Notes: generated from the letters alone by a model not told the origin. A stretch of 64,000 nt of DNA from UBA2970 sp965221075 (GCA_965221075.1 OZ244865.1:2728001-2792000), one strand, 5' to 3'; counted from the first letter of the stretch, positions 52,149-60,838 are shown. Program-made: numbers and translations.

Positions 52149-52803
52149 TCCATCCGTAGCGACAGGGCGGGAAGGCTACACACATGGCAAGGGAGCGCTA
52201 GGAAGAAAAGCACCGCTCTCCAAAGCTGGCGCCAGGGGAATGTGCATCCTACCTGACGACTTCCCTGGAATGGCCGGGACTTCGGTTCAGACGCTCGAAG
52301 CCGCTTGGAACCCGTTCCCGCCCTACACCTGCGCCGCCATTGGCTCCAGCCGGCCAGATCAGGCCCGGCAAGCATCGAGATGGAACCAGTCCGTTACAAC
52401 CGATGCTCTCGCATGATCAGAAGCTGAAGAGGATGGCAAATGGCCAAGATCGCCAATGCCGCATTTGAGCCGCATTCTCCGGCTGCACCGGGAGCGCTTG
52501 CGCTTAGTTCCAGGATCGGAACAGAAATGGATCAAGGCCTGATCCATCGCCCACCATCGGCAATCTCTCTCCTTGATGAACAAGCCTGCCAGCAGAGCAA
52601 TGCGGGATTTGAACATCGGAAAAGCGCCGCAGAAGCAGATCCCCGCAAATCCATAAAGCACGAAAACGGCTTCCTGCGTAATGCCATGTGCCCGAAAACC
52701 GGATGCGTCATGAAACATTATCCATTTGCCAATCCATTGCAGACCGAAAAACAATGCACAAATGCAAAGACAAAGAATCCGCTGAAGAGCTGCACAATGG
52801 CCA
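52149..52803. other. Gene-poor stretch left of the ISL3 element
   Basis: About 650 bases. The last 400 are clearly AT-richer than the core. A minus-strand frame (52359 to the IS) is open for about 150 codons with two hydrophobic segments, but has no plausible start. No gene is called. Confidence 0.45.
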
Positions 52804-52811
52804 TCTATAAT
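52804..52811. repeat. Target site duplication, left copy (ISL3 element)
   Basis: TCTATAAT, identical to 54494-54501. An 8-bp duplication is the ISL3-family rule. Confidence 0.92.
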
Positions 52812-52836
52812 GCCTCTACTGAAAATCGTGTGGGTT
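52812..52836 (+). repeat. ISL3 left inverted repeat
   Basis: Begins GCCTCTAC and ends CGTGTGGGTT. Differs from the right end at four positions. Confidence 0.9.
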
Positions 52837-53243
52837 TGTGCTGTCCAGACAGCCAGGGCTGGCACTAGCCATGGCAACTCGGCTCCATAGTCACAGACAG
52901 CCTGCGCCATGTGTTTGGTTCCATTTCCTACCCTAAGTGGTCCCGGGGGTGCAGGGGGCAGCGCCCCCTGCGGCAGAGGGGGGCCAGTGGCCTCGGCCTC
53001 GGCGGATCGCTGCAGAGCGCCTGTCCCCTGGACAGCACAGTCATGCGGAGGATCGCTCCATCGACCGGGTCGTCCAGCGTTTCGATGCCGTCGAGGTTCC
53101 GGACAGCCGGCCAGAGCTTCGCTGACGGGTGTTCGACCGGCATAGCGGGACCTTGACGCCCCAGTGTCGGCGAACACACTGAGGTCGGCCCGAATGGAGC
53201 AGAAAGCCTTCTTCGGCATGGTAAACCATAGCAGGAACGCCCT
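52837..53243. other. Non-coding left part of the ISL3 element
   Basis: 407 bases inside the IS without a supported gene. Contains the hairpin GCAGGGGGC-AGC-GCCCCCTGC at 52951-52971. A TTGACG at 53153-53158 could be a -35 for the transposase, with no good -10. Confidence 0.5.
52951..52971. repeat. Perfect 9-bp hairpin inside the ISL3 element
   Basis: GCAGGGGGC, loop AGC, GCCCCCTGC. Lies 270 bases before the transposase start, so it may shield the gene from outside transcription, as IS hairpins often do. Confidence 0.5.
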
Positions 53244-54470
53244 ATGAACAACGAACTGTTCACCGTCGCCCTCGGCTTGTCCGAACCCTGGGTTGTCACA
53301 GCTCTGGAGCTCGACGAGTCCGAGCGCAAGCTGATCTTGCGTGTCGACTTCCGTCGGGGTGCGCGCTTTGCGCATGGCGATGCCGAGGGCGTCCATTCGG
53401 TGCATGACACGCTGATCAAGAGCTTCCGCCACCTGAGCTTCTTCCAGCATGAGTGCGAACTGGTGGCCCGCGTCCCGCGTGTGCGCCTGCCGGATGGACG
53501 AGTGGCACTGGTGGAGCCGCCCTGGGCGGGCCGCCGCTCCGGCTTCACGCTCCTCTTCGAGGCGCTCGTCGTCACCCTGTGCCAGCAGATGCCCTTTGCC
53601 GTGGCAGCTCGGCTGGCGGGGCTTTCGCCGCACCGGGCCCAGTCGATCTGTGCTTGCTACGTCGACATGGCCGTCGCACAGACCGACCTCTCCGAAACCA
53701 GCGCCGTCGCCATCGACGAAACCTCCCGGGCGCGTGGCCACGACTACGTCACCGTCGCCGCAGACGCCAACGCACGCCGAGTCGTCTTTGTCGGCGAGGG
53801 GCGCAGCTCCAGGACCGTCGGAGAGTTCGCCGACGCGCTGGAGGCGCACGGCGGCGATCCCAAGGCGGTCCAATCGGTCTCCATCGACATGTCGCCCGCA
53901 TTCATCAGCGGCGTCGCCGAGCATCTGCCCAACGCAGAGATTACCTTCGACAAGTTCCACGTAGTCGCCCACGCCTCCAAGGCGCTCGACGCGACCCGGC
54001 GCATCGAGCAGCGGAGCGACCCGGATCTCAAGGGCCTGCGATGGACCCTGCTCAAGAATCCTGGCAGCCTCGGGCCCGCTCAGCGAGCCGACCTCGATGC
54101 GCTCCTGGCCAACGTCGTCGGCAAGCGCACCGCCCGTGCCTGGATGTACCGGGAGCAGCTGCGGGAGATCCTCAACCGCAAGCAGATCCACGTAGTCAGG
54201 GCCATGCTCCACCAGTGGTGCACCAACGTGAACCGCTCCAAGGTCGAGCCCATGAAGGCCGTCGCCAGGATGATCCGAAAGCACATCCATGGGATCGCCG
54301 CCTGGGCCAGAACACGCCGCACCAACGGCTTCATCGAGGCACTCAACGGGCTGTTCCAGTCCGCCAAGCGCCGCGCCAGAGGCTACCGCTGCTTCAAGAC
54401 CATCCGCACCGTCTTCTTCCTCATCGCCGGGAAGCTCGACTTCGCCAAGCTCAACCCCCATGTCGCTTAA
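53244..54470 (+). CDS. ISL3-family transposase
   Basis: 408 residues. The DDE catalytic triad is visible: Asp in VAIDETSRARG (about 155-165), Asp in VSIDMSPAFISG (about 213-224) and Glu in NGFIEALNGLFQSAKRRARG (about 361-380). The N-terminal third is the DNA-binding part, with a helix-turn-helix-like MPFAVAARLAGLSPHRAQSI. Length is normal for the family. ATG start preceded by AGGA. The gene ends within the right inverted repeat. Confidence 0.93.
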   Translation: MNNELFTVALGLSEPWVVTALELDESERKLILRVDFRRGARFAHGDAEGVHSVHDTLIKSFRHLSFFQHECELVARVPRVRLPDGRVALVEPPWAGRRSGFTLLFEALVVTLCQQMPFAVAARLAGLSPHRAQSICACYVDMAVAQTDLSETSAVAIDETSRARGHDYVTVAADANARRVVFVGEGRSSRTVGEFADALEAHGGDPKAVQSVSIDMSPAFISGVAEHLPNAEITFDKFHVVAHASKALDATRRIEQRSDPDLKGLRWTLLKNPGSLGPAQRADLDALLANVVGKRTARAWMYREQLREILNRKQIHVVRAMLHQWCTNVNRSKVEPMKAVARMIRKHIHGIAAWARTRRTNGFIEALNGLFQSAKRRARGYRCFKTIRTVFFLIAGKLDFAKLNPHVA

Positions 54471-54493
54471 CCCACACGTTTTTTGGTAGAGCC
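54469..54493 (-). repeat. ISL3 right inverted repeat
   Basis: Read on the minus strand begins GGCTCTAC and ends CGTGTGGGTT. Its inner end overlaps the transposase stop. Confidence 0.9.
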
Positions 54494-54501
54494 TCTATAA
54501 T
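54494..54501. repeat. Target site duplication, right copy (ISL3 element)
   Basis: TCTATAAT, matching 52804-52811. Confidence 0.92.
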
Positions 54502-54730
54502 AAAGCATCTAAAACATGAAGCAAGGCGGCAAGAAGGAACGAAACTTCATGTCCAACGACTGCTAAACAATGTGGTTCGGCAACAATGAAACCAAGCATC
54601 CGCTGCCAGTTCAAGCCGTTATAGAAACGAAGAGCGACAACAGAATCAACAAGGAACACTGCCATGGCTCGGAATTAACTCGATTGAACCAGGTGCATGA
54701 TCGTCATATCAGATCACGGAAAACAGCGAT

Positions 54731-56407
54731 TCAGAGGCAAAACCGTCTTGGATCTCCAAAGCAATCGGGAATTCCAGAAATGGCAGGTATTTTGGAAATA
54801 ACGCTGACATCAGGGAAATCGTGCCGGATGCTCCAGATTCCGGAAAAAAGATCGGAATAACAATCGGAAAACGAGTCGTACTGAAGAACGTACGACATTC
54901 CATCTGTGCATTCGTAGCGCATTCGAATGCCGCCCGCTTCATCGAATACGGAGCCATCTACACGAGACAGGGAATCTGGATACTTTCCATGCAGCAAGCG
55001 ATGCCGCTCTAGAACAGCGGCATTCCGCGCTGCATGAATCAGCAATTGATTGGATCCATAGCAATCGACAAAACCAGCTAGATAATCGACTTCAATCGAA
55101 GCACAAGGCGGGCTATTCAAGACATGACGGTACAACCCGGATCTGTTTCTGAGCCATTTGGATAAAAAGATTATAGAGTCTTTACAATCTCTTGACGGAT
55201 CCGAACGGTGCCTAGCGCACTCCTCTGCCAGATCGTTGGCAAATTCATGCACCGCGATGATGTGTGAACGACAACGACGCAGGGCAGTGGCTTCCATCAG
55301 ATCTCTTGTAAGTAGGCATTCTGGAATATCAGGACAATACCAATCAATATCACATTGAAATCTATATAGCGAAATCTCAACATCGTGTAATGTATCGGAA
55401 CAAATGCCGACCGCATTACGGTAGATCCAATCTGCTTCTGAACGTAGAAAGCCGGAAAGAGGACTGATCGAATCCATGGATTCAAGCTGATCCAGGGTCT
55501 TTTCCCATTCATGGACTGTCCCTGCATGCAGCTGCTGAAGGAGCCTTAAAGCGCCAAGGAGATGACGAATATCGTCCAGTTGGCCCAGTTTCATCAAAAC
55601 GGGTTCCAAGCCACCTGTGTTCGCCAGTTTCAATCCCAGTCTGAGCAACCTGTGGGCTTCGGCGTGCTGGCCCAGAATGGCATGCGAAACGGACAGCAAT
55701 TCAATGATTCCTCCGATAGCGCGCTTGATCCTGAATTGAGCCATGTCTAGATACCAATCGTCGTCGATCAGTGTATCTGGAATGGACTTGTTTTCATCCA
55801 GAAAGGATTCAATCAATCCCAAGTGCTCATAGCACTTCTTGCAGTTATCGAGGAACACAATCGACACCTGCTCCCAGTTGTCGAAGGTTCTGCTGCTGAA
55901 CTGCATATTCAACGTGCTGCCTCCATTCAGCAAATGAAGGGCTCGCTTGTACAGCCTGCGCAATGTGCAATAATGCTCACTGGTCCGAAAAAATCTGCAT
56001 GTACAGTATGGCTCGCTTGAAGAATCATACTCTGAATTCAGCAGAAGCTCGTAGTTCAACAAGCGTTTCTCGTCTACCAGAATATCCCGCAAATCCAGGA
56101 ATGCTCTACGTTCATCGCACTTGATTGCTTTCTCGGGACTCCACCTGCCCTTGCTTTCAAGATCTGCTTTCAGCGAAATGATTTTTCCATGATAGTGCTT
56201 CTTGAGCGCTTTTCCAGAGGCATACACAAGAGCGAGCGAGACTGGCACGGCTGCAAACAGTCCAAGCAGCCAGCCGGGAACAGCGATAGAATTGTACCAA
56301 AGCAGGAAAGCGGACAATGCCAGAAGAACGATCGCGAGAGCTATCAGGAAGCTTGTGGCGGCGAAAGCCTGTCCGGATTGCCTGGGGCGCTTGGAGATGC
56401 TATCCAT
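54731..56407 (-). CDS. Two-helix membrane protein of unknown function, AT-rich gene
   Basis: 558 residues. Two N-terminal membrane helices (FLIALAIVLLALSAFLLWY and GWLLGLFAAVPVSLALVY) are followed by a large soluble part, largely helical, with many Cys and Asp. Near the C-terminus RNAAVLERHRLLHGKYPDSL and the later RMRYECTDGMSYVLQYDSF match a motif common to uncharacterised planctomycete/verrucomicrobial proteins, whose C-terminal domain resembles pseudopilins; this is recognition by pattern only. Its base composition is markedly lower in GC than the operons nearby, and it lies between two insertion sequences, so it may be acquired. ATG start leads straight to the first helix. No partner gene is adjacent; 229 bases of non-coding DNA separate it from the ISL3 element. 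Confidence 0.7.
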   Translation of the reverse strand: MDSISKRPRQSGQAFAATSFLIALAIVLLALSAFLLWYNSIAVPGWLLGLFAAVPVSLALVYASGKALKKHYHGKIISLKADLESKGRWSPEKAIKCDERRAFLDLRDILVDEKRLLNYELLLNSEYDSSSEPYCTCRFFRTSEHYCTLRRLYKRALHLLNGGSTLNMQFSSRTFDNWEQVSIVFLDNCKKCYEHLGLIESFLDENKSIPDTLIDDDWYLDMAQFRIKRAIGGIIELLSVSHAILGQHAEAHRLLRLGLKLANTGGLEPVLMKLGQLDDIRHLLGALRLLQQLHAGTVHEWEKTLDQLESMDSISPLSGFLRSEADWIYRNAVGICSDTLHDVEISLYRFQCDIDWYCPDIPECLLTRDLMEATALRRCRSHIIAVHEFANDLAEECARHRSDPSRDCKDSIIFLSKWLRNRSGLYRHVLNSPPCASIEVDYLAGFVDCYGSNQLLIHAARNAAVLERHRLLHGKYPDSLSRVDGSVFDEAGGIRMRYECTDGMSYVLQYDSFSDCYSDLFSGIWSIRHDFPDVSVISKIPAISGIPDCFGDPRRFCL

Positions 56408-57355
56408 GAATATGATTGCTGCAATGGCAGAACGAAGCCGACAAGTTGTCCATCATTGCAACGCCTCGGCAGCAGAAGATTACCGAAAAAGAGCCGATGC
56501 CTGGATCAAAACAGCAAGCGGAATCGATCAACCATTGGATTATTTTCCTCGCAAGAGGGTCTCCGGCAGCATTTGATCAATTGCAAGATCGATGCCAAGA
56601 TGAGTCCTGAATTGTCTCCTGAAATTATCAATCCATCGAAGCCTGGAGTCCTGCGGCATTCTGCATGGCTATCCGTTTTTTGAATCGATGAGAACGTCTT
56701 CCGCCTCCAGCCGCAGCGTGGATAGAAACATGCTGTAATTCATATCAAGCAGCCAGGAACACGCGCCCCAGCATAAGCGCTACATAATTATCCAACGAAC
56801 TGTATTTCCACCTCTGTCCAGGCGTTTCCAGCGCAAACCGCTTCCCCGTTGCTCACCGAACCAGCTGTCGTCTTCCGACGGGGAACTTCTCCGCCATTCT
56901 CCATGCCGTCGGTCCTCCATTCCAAGTTCCGAGTCCTGCCATCGGAACGATTGTTCCTCCGTGGAAGGCCCGTCCAATTCTACGCTGCGTCTACCTAGAT
57001 AGCGGTCGTCCGGCAGCGTATTGAGCGGGAAACCAGCCAGTCCTCGTGATGCAGAAGCGCAATCTTTTCCCAGCCTGCATCGTCGGCAGGCGCAGCCAGT
57101 CCCGGTCGACAGCTCAGCAAAGGCGAACCATGCCTTCTTGCCTCGAGCCTAGTTCCAGACGCCATTCTGTCAATTCGCTTTCTCCAAGTCGGAAGAGCCT
57201 GGCATTGCGAAGCCATGGCCGCTGCTTGCGGCCAGCTTACGTTCCATCTCCTGATGGACGGCTAGCGATGACCGGAGTTCATCTGTCTGATCGCTTTTCC
57301 GCTTTCAGTGCCGGAATCCGGATTTGCATCGGCGATGCAATCGCCATGGATATGA
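56408..57355. other. Gene-poor stretch between the unknown gene and the IS21 element
   Basis: About 950 bases without a supported gene. Contains an almost perfect palindrome (57324-57340, 8-bp arms TTGCATCG/CGATGCAA with one central base) about 20 bases from the IS21 insertion point. Nothing else recognised. Confidence 0.45.
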
Positions 57356-57360
57356 CGCTA
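57356..57360. repeat. Target site duplication, left copy (IS21 element)
   Basis: CGCTA, identical to 59435-59439. Confidence 0.85.
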
Positions 57361-57392
57361 TGTCAATGTCAGATGAAAATGTCCCACTTTTG
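57361..57392 (+). repeat. IS21 left inverted repeat
   Basis: Begins TGTCAATGTC with core GATGAAAATGTCCCACTT. It is the mate of 59403-59434. Confidence 0.85.
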
Positions 57393-57433
57393 GTGGCTTT
57401 GGCACCCCTTGATCATTGCGCTGCGCCACCGCG

Positions 57434-57488
57434 GCCCTTCGGGGCCGTACGGAGGGAGCGAAGCGACCGGAGTACGGCCCCGAAGGGC
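57434..57488. repeat. Perfect 17-bp inverted repeat after istB
   Basis: Arms GCCCTTCGGGGCCGTAC (57434-57450) and its exact complement (57472-57488), loop 21 nt. Each arm can also form a small hairpin, on the left with a TTCG loop. It ends two bases past the istB stop, so it may protect or end the istAB transcript, or block read-through entering the element. Confidence 0.8.
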
Positions 57489-57489
57489 T

Positions 57490-58281
57490 TCATCCCGTAC
57501 CTCCTCCGCTGCTCTCCTTCGCCCTCCCCATCAGGGCCTGATGCTCCCTCATCCGGTAGCTGTTTCCCCGGATGTTGACGATGTGGCTGTGGTGCACCAG
57601 GCGATCGAGCATCGCCGACGCCATCACCTCGTCGCCAAGCACGCCGCCCCATTCCTCGAACCCCTTGTTCGAGGTCAGGATCGTCGAAGCCCGCTCGTGG
57701 CGAGCGTTGATCAGCTGGAAGAAGAGCACTGCGCCATCCCGGCTCACGGGCAGGTAGCCGATCTCGTCCACCACCAGGACTGCGGGATGGACGAGGACCC
57801 TCAAGCGATGGGCCAGCCTGCCAGCGGCTCGGGCTTCGGTCAACGACTCGACCAGACTGGAGAGCGTGCCGTAGTAGACCCGTCGGCCTGCCTCGGCCGC
57901 CGCGATGGCCAGGCTGATCGCCAGATGCGTCTTACCGACTCCCGGAGGCCCCAGGAAGATGACATTCTCCGAACGTCCCACGAAGCCGAGCTCGTGCAGG
58001 CTCTCGATCTGTTCGCGCCGTATGCTCGGCTGGAAGGAGAAATCGAACTGCTCCAGCGTCTTGACCGCTGGCAGCCGTGAAGACCGCATGGCGGTGAAGA
58101 GCCTCCGGTTGTTCCGAAGAGCGATCTGCGCGTCGAGCAGCTCCTCGATGGCCTCGGTAGCTGTCGCAGCCCCGCTGTCGGCCTTGGCCAGGATCCCGTC
58201 CACCGCTTCCAGAGCCCCGGGCATTTTCAGATCGACAAGCATCGAGCGCACCCGATCGCGCCGCCCCATCGCCTTCTTCAC
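57490..58281 (-). CDS. istB: IS21-family ATP-binding helper protein IstB
   Basis: 263 residues, AAA+ ATPase of the DnaC/DnaI type that assists the IstA transposase. Walker A is GPPGVGKTH (about 109-117), Walker B VLVVDEIGYL (about 167-176), and LTSNKGFEEWG follows. The GTG start overlaps the istA stop (GTGA), which is usual for IS21. The C-terminus ends a few bases before the 17-bp inverted repeat. Complete by length. Confidence 0.93.
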   Translation of the reverse strand: MKKAMGRRDRVRSMLVDLKMPGALEAVDGILAKADSGAATATEAIEELLDAQIALRNNRRLFTAMRSSRLPAVKTLEQFDFSFQPSIRREQIESLHELGFVGRSENVIFLGPPGVGKTHLAISLAIAAAEAGRRVYYGTLSSLVESLTEARAAGRLAHRLRVLVHPAVLVVDEIGYLPVSRDGAVLFFQLINARHERASTILTSNKGFEEWGGVLGDEVMASAMLDRLVHHSHIVNIRGNSYRMREHQALMGRAKESSGGGTG

Positions 58282-59312
58282 TGTGCCACCTCCGCGTAGG
58301 TTCGCAGGGGACGCCGTTCCACCTCGACGGCAGCCGGCGGCCGTGCCGCCTGGACCCTCTCTCGTGCCTTCAGAGCCGCCTCAGGGGCTCCCAGACGCCT
58401 GTATGGGCCTACAGCCAGGGGATGCAGGGCATGCCGCTCGGCTCGCTTGAAACGGTCTGCAGGGCGCTCCCCGGTCGTCCCGTGCACCCGCACGTTCGCA
58501 GTGTCTTCCAGCCAGTGGGCCGCCTGCTCGTTGAGGTCCTCGTCGTTGAGGAATTGGCGTCCGTAGCAGAAGCTCTCGCGCAGGTAGCGGATCGGCCGCT
58601 CCACCTTGCCCTTGGTCTGGGCACGGTAGGGGCGGCACGATCGTGCCGCAAATCCCCAGTGCGACGAGAAGCGCAGGAACTCCTCGTTGAGCGTCAGCCG
58701 GCCTCCATCGGTCCGACGGTCCGAAACCACCACCGAGCGCATCTGGTCGAAGAGCATCTCCCGGGGAACGCCTCCGAAGTAGCCGAAGGCGCTCTCCAGG
58801 CCATCGAAGAGCGTCTCCATCGTCTGCCGCCGATAGAACCGCAGCCACAGAAGCCGCGAGAATCCGAGCACCACCACCAGTGCATGGCGGCGTCCCCATG
58901 CCATCCCGAACGACGCGAAGTCCACCTGCCCCTGCCTTCCCGGCGGCGTCTCGAAGCGGACCGCTTCCTCTTCCATCTCCCGGGGTCTGATCTCCCGCAC
59001 ATGGTCACGAACACGGCCGTACCCGCCCTGGTATCCTGCCTTCCGGATCTCGTCGTACAGACGCATTGCGCTCAGCTTTGGGTAGTCCGCCAATCGAGCC
59101 TCGATTATCCCCTTGTAGGCGTCCAGCTTGTGCGCCTTCGGCTGCCTCGGTCCGTACTCTGCCTTCGCCTCCAGGCCCTGGCCCAGCTTGCCGCCTTCGA
59201 TCCATCGGTGAATCGTCCGTCTGTCGACTCCCAGCTGCCGCGCCATCGCCGTCTTCGTCATTCCCTGCTCCAGGCACTCCTTCGCCTTCAATCTCGTCTC
59301 CTTCCCGTGCAT
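58278..59312 (-). CDS. istA: IS21-family transposase IstA
   Basis: 344 residues, somewhat short for IstA (often 390-500). A helix-turn-helix is near residue 18 (MTKTAMARQLGVDRRTIHRW). The DDE catalytic residues: Asp in QVDFASFGM (about 126), Asp in LFDQMRSVV (about 186), Glu in KGKVERPIRYLR (about 226). A basic C-terminal tail follows. ATG 59312 has GAGG five bases upstream and was chosen over the frame's earlier ATG at 59444, which lies beyond the element's end. Confidence 0.92.
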   Translation of the reverse strand: MHGKETRLKAKECLEQGMTKTAMARQLGVDRRTIHRWIEGGKLGQGLEAKAEYGPRQPKAHKLDAYKGIIEARLADYPKLSAMRLYDEIRKAGYQGGYGRVRDHVREIRPREMEEEAVRFETPPGRQGQVDFASFGMAWGRRHALVVVLGFSRLLWLRFYRRQTMETLFDGLESAFGYFGGVPREMLFDQMRSVVVSDRRTDGGRLTLNEEFLRFSSHWGFAARSCRPYRAQTKGKVERPIRYLRESFCYGRQFLNDEDLNEQAAHWLEDTANVRVHGTTGERPADRFKRAERHALHPLAVGPYRRLGAPEAALKARERVQAARPPAAVEVERRPLRTYAEVAQ

Positions 59313-59402
59313 CGCTTCCTCTCTCCTTCCCGGCCCCAACGCCTCGGGAATGGAGGGTTCCGAACCTCTCCGCAACCCGAAATTGGGGCCATTTTCAGTT
59401 GA

Positions 59403-59434
59403 CAGAAGTGAGACATTTTCAATTGTCCCCAACA
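59403..59434 (-). repeat. IS21 right inverted repeat
   Basis: Read on the minus strand begins TGTTGGGGAC with core ATTGAAAATGTCTCACTT. A further copy of the core lies just inside. Confidence 0.85.
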
Positions 59435-59439
59435 CGCTA
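59435..59439. repeat. Target site duplication, right copy (IS21 element)
   Basis: CGCTA, matching 57356-57360. Confidence 0.85.
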
Positions 59440-60071
59440 GCCAAGAGATTCAGCCTTCATCGTCCGTTTCTCGGATCGGTACCGTTTCAGCGGGATCTCC
59501 TGCCAGTCCGGGCAAGCCGGCATTCGTCCCGCTAGGCACCAAGAGCGGCTACACGTCTTTCGCCTGATCCTCTCGAATTCCGAATCCACTGTGGCTGCGC
59601 GGCTTTGCCGGATTCCTGATCCCCGAACCCGGCATTCTTCCGAAGGACTGGATATGCGGACTGGGCCATGGCGGGCACGCCTTGTACCTGAACCACTGCG
59701 CCCCATCGAGGCGTTGTGCTGGATGAACAGTTCGCTACAGCCTATCTGTCGGGGCGATCTCAATCGACCGGAAGAGCTCCTTGTCTTTCGGAGAGCATGG
59801 AGCCGGGTAAGGCGTCTGCGCTCAGCGCCAGGTGCCGGTTCGCCGTTCCGGATCCCAGGGCATGTCCCAATGTCGTGGTTCCGCAATTGTTTCTGGCGGT
59901 GGAGCGTCCATGGAATGCGAGCGGGAGGAGCTCTGGGCGGGGGCTCCACGGCATGGATCGTGGGTGCTGGAATCGACTGCATCGAATCGGGCGCCGCCTG
60001 ACAGCGTACACCCGCCCTGCCGGGATCCCGGCTTGTGAAGCACGGTCCCTTCCGCTACTAGTGCGCCTATC
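59440..60071. other. Gene-poor stretch before clpS
   Basis: About 630 bases without a supported gene; frames are short and overlap on both strands. Its right edge carries the clpS promoter. Confidence 0.45.
60033..60061 (+). promoter_or_regulatory. Possible promoter of the clpS-DUF2017-aat operon
   Basis: TTGTGA (60033-60038), 17-base spacer, TACTAG (60056-60061). The start codon follows within about ten bases, so the message would be nearly leaderless. Confidence 0.35.
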
Positions 60072-60359
60072 GTGGCAGTCGAGGAACAGGTTGTCGTTTC
60101 GACCGGGACCCGAGCCGAGACGGAGCTGGATCCTCTCTACTCGGTCGTCTGCTGGGACGACCCGGTCAACCTCATGGAATTCGTCACCTACGTCTTCATG
60201 CAGGTGTTCGGGTGGCAGCGCGACAGGGCCAACCGCCACATGCTCGAGGTCCACAACTCCGGCAGGAGCGTCCTGGTCCGGGAGTCCTTCGAGAAGGCCG
60301 AGCACTACGTGCACCAGCTGCACCACTACAACCTGCAGGCCACGCTGGAGCGGGACTAG
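60072..60359 (+). CDS. clpS: ATP-dependent Clp protease adaptor ClpS
   Basis: Binds proteins with Leu, Phe, Tyr or Trp at the N-terminus and hands them to ClpAP (or ClpCP). 95 residues. The family core is visible: LYSVVCWDDPVNLMEFVTYV (about 22-41), with the D-D-x-x-N-x-x-x-x-V pattern, then the metal/peptide pocket around HMLEVHNSGRSVL (about 56-68). GTG start with no upstream Shine-Dalgarno. Aat two genes downstream makes the substrates of ClpS, which makes a functional operon. Confidence 0.93.
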   Translation: MAVEEQVVVSTGTRAETELDPLYSVVCWDDPVNLMEFVTYVFMQVFGWQRDRANRHMLEVHNSGRSVLVRESFEKAEHYVHQLHHYNLQATLERD

Positions 60360-60373
60360 CCACGAGCCGTCGC

Positions 60374-60838
60374 ATGAGGATCGAGCATCGCGGCGAGGAC
60401 GCCCTGACCCTGTGGATGGAGAGCGGCGAATCCATCCTGCTTCGCTCCTGGCTGGAGGAGTACCCCATGATGTCCGGGGAGGACCGCACGCTCTCGGAGC
60501 GGAGCGCCATCCCCCGGAAGGAGGAGTTCGACCAGCAGCTCCGCTCCTGCCTGCAGGAGCATGCCCAGTCCAACCAGGACCGCCTGCGGCGGTGGATGGA
60601 GGAGGACTGGACCTCCCGTCCCGACTGCGCCCTGCTGCGGATCGGGGACCAGGACCGGGACTGGCTCCTCCAGGTGCTCAACGACCTGCACCTGGGCAAC
60701 TGGAAGAAGCTGGGATCTCCCGACGCTCCGGACATGGAGAGGATCCTGGACCGGGTCAAGCCCCTCTCCAAGGAGCACCTCCACCTGATGGGCTTCTACC
60801 TGACCATGCGCATGCAGGCCATGATCCTGGATGCCTGA
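60374..60838 (+). CDS. DUF2017-family protein
   Basis: 154 residues. Fits DUF2017, a family of unknown function that sits beside clpS mostly in Actinobacteria. Conserved traits seen: a C-terminal helical segment around LLQVLNDLHLGNWKKLG (about 100-116) and a hydrophobic end GFYLTMRMQAMILDA. No enzyme motif. It lies between clpS and aat, 14 bases after the former and overlapping the latter by 8, which strongly suggests a role in the same degradation path. Family assigned by pattern and position, not by a search. Confidence 0.7.
   Translation: MRIEHRGEDALTLWMESGESILLRSWLEEYPMMSGEDRTLSERSAIPRKEEFDQQLRSCLQEHAQSNQDRLRRWMEEDWTSRPDCALLRIGDQDRDWLLQVLNDLHLGNWKKLGSPDAPDMERILDRVKPLSKEHLHLMGFYLTMRMQAMILDA

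Larger units (their letters stand above)
52812..54493 (+). mobile_element. Complete ISL3-family insertion sequence (1682 bp)
   Basis: Bounded by 25-bp inverted repeats (52812-52836 and 54469-54493; 21 of 25 match, outer ends GCCTCTAC and GGCTCTAC) and flanked by the 8-bp duplication TCTATAAT. One transposase gene occupies 53244-54470, and the right inverted repeat overlaps its stop codon. The 430 bases before the gene hold a 9-bp perfect hairpin but no second gene. Intact ends, gene and duplication argue for a recent, possibly active insertion into the AT-rich island. Confidence 0.93.
57361..59434 (-). mobile_element. Complete IS21-family insertion sequence (2074 bp)
   Basis: Ends in TGT...ACA with 32-bp imperfect inverted repeats (57361-57392 and 59403-59434; 23 of 32 match, core TGAAAATGTC and CACTT) and is flanked by the 5-bp duplication CGCTA. 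It carries istA and istB with a GTGA overlap, in the usual order. A second copy of the repeat core, AACTGAAAATGG, lies just inside the right end, as IS21 ends often carry multiple transposase sites. All parts look intact. Confidence 0.92.

Noticed and set aside
52359..52811. Minus-strand membrane-like frame possibly cut by the ISL3 insertion
   Set aside because: Two hydrophobic segments suggested a disrupted gene. After removing the IS and one duplication copy, the frame reaches a TGA (54547-54549) 15 codons past the junction and has no start codon in between, so no gene is rebuilt.
52837..53243. Possible passenger gene in the left part of the ISL3 element
   Set aside because: Frames are short and GC-shadow-like; only a hairpin is convincing.
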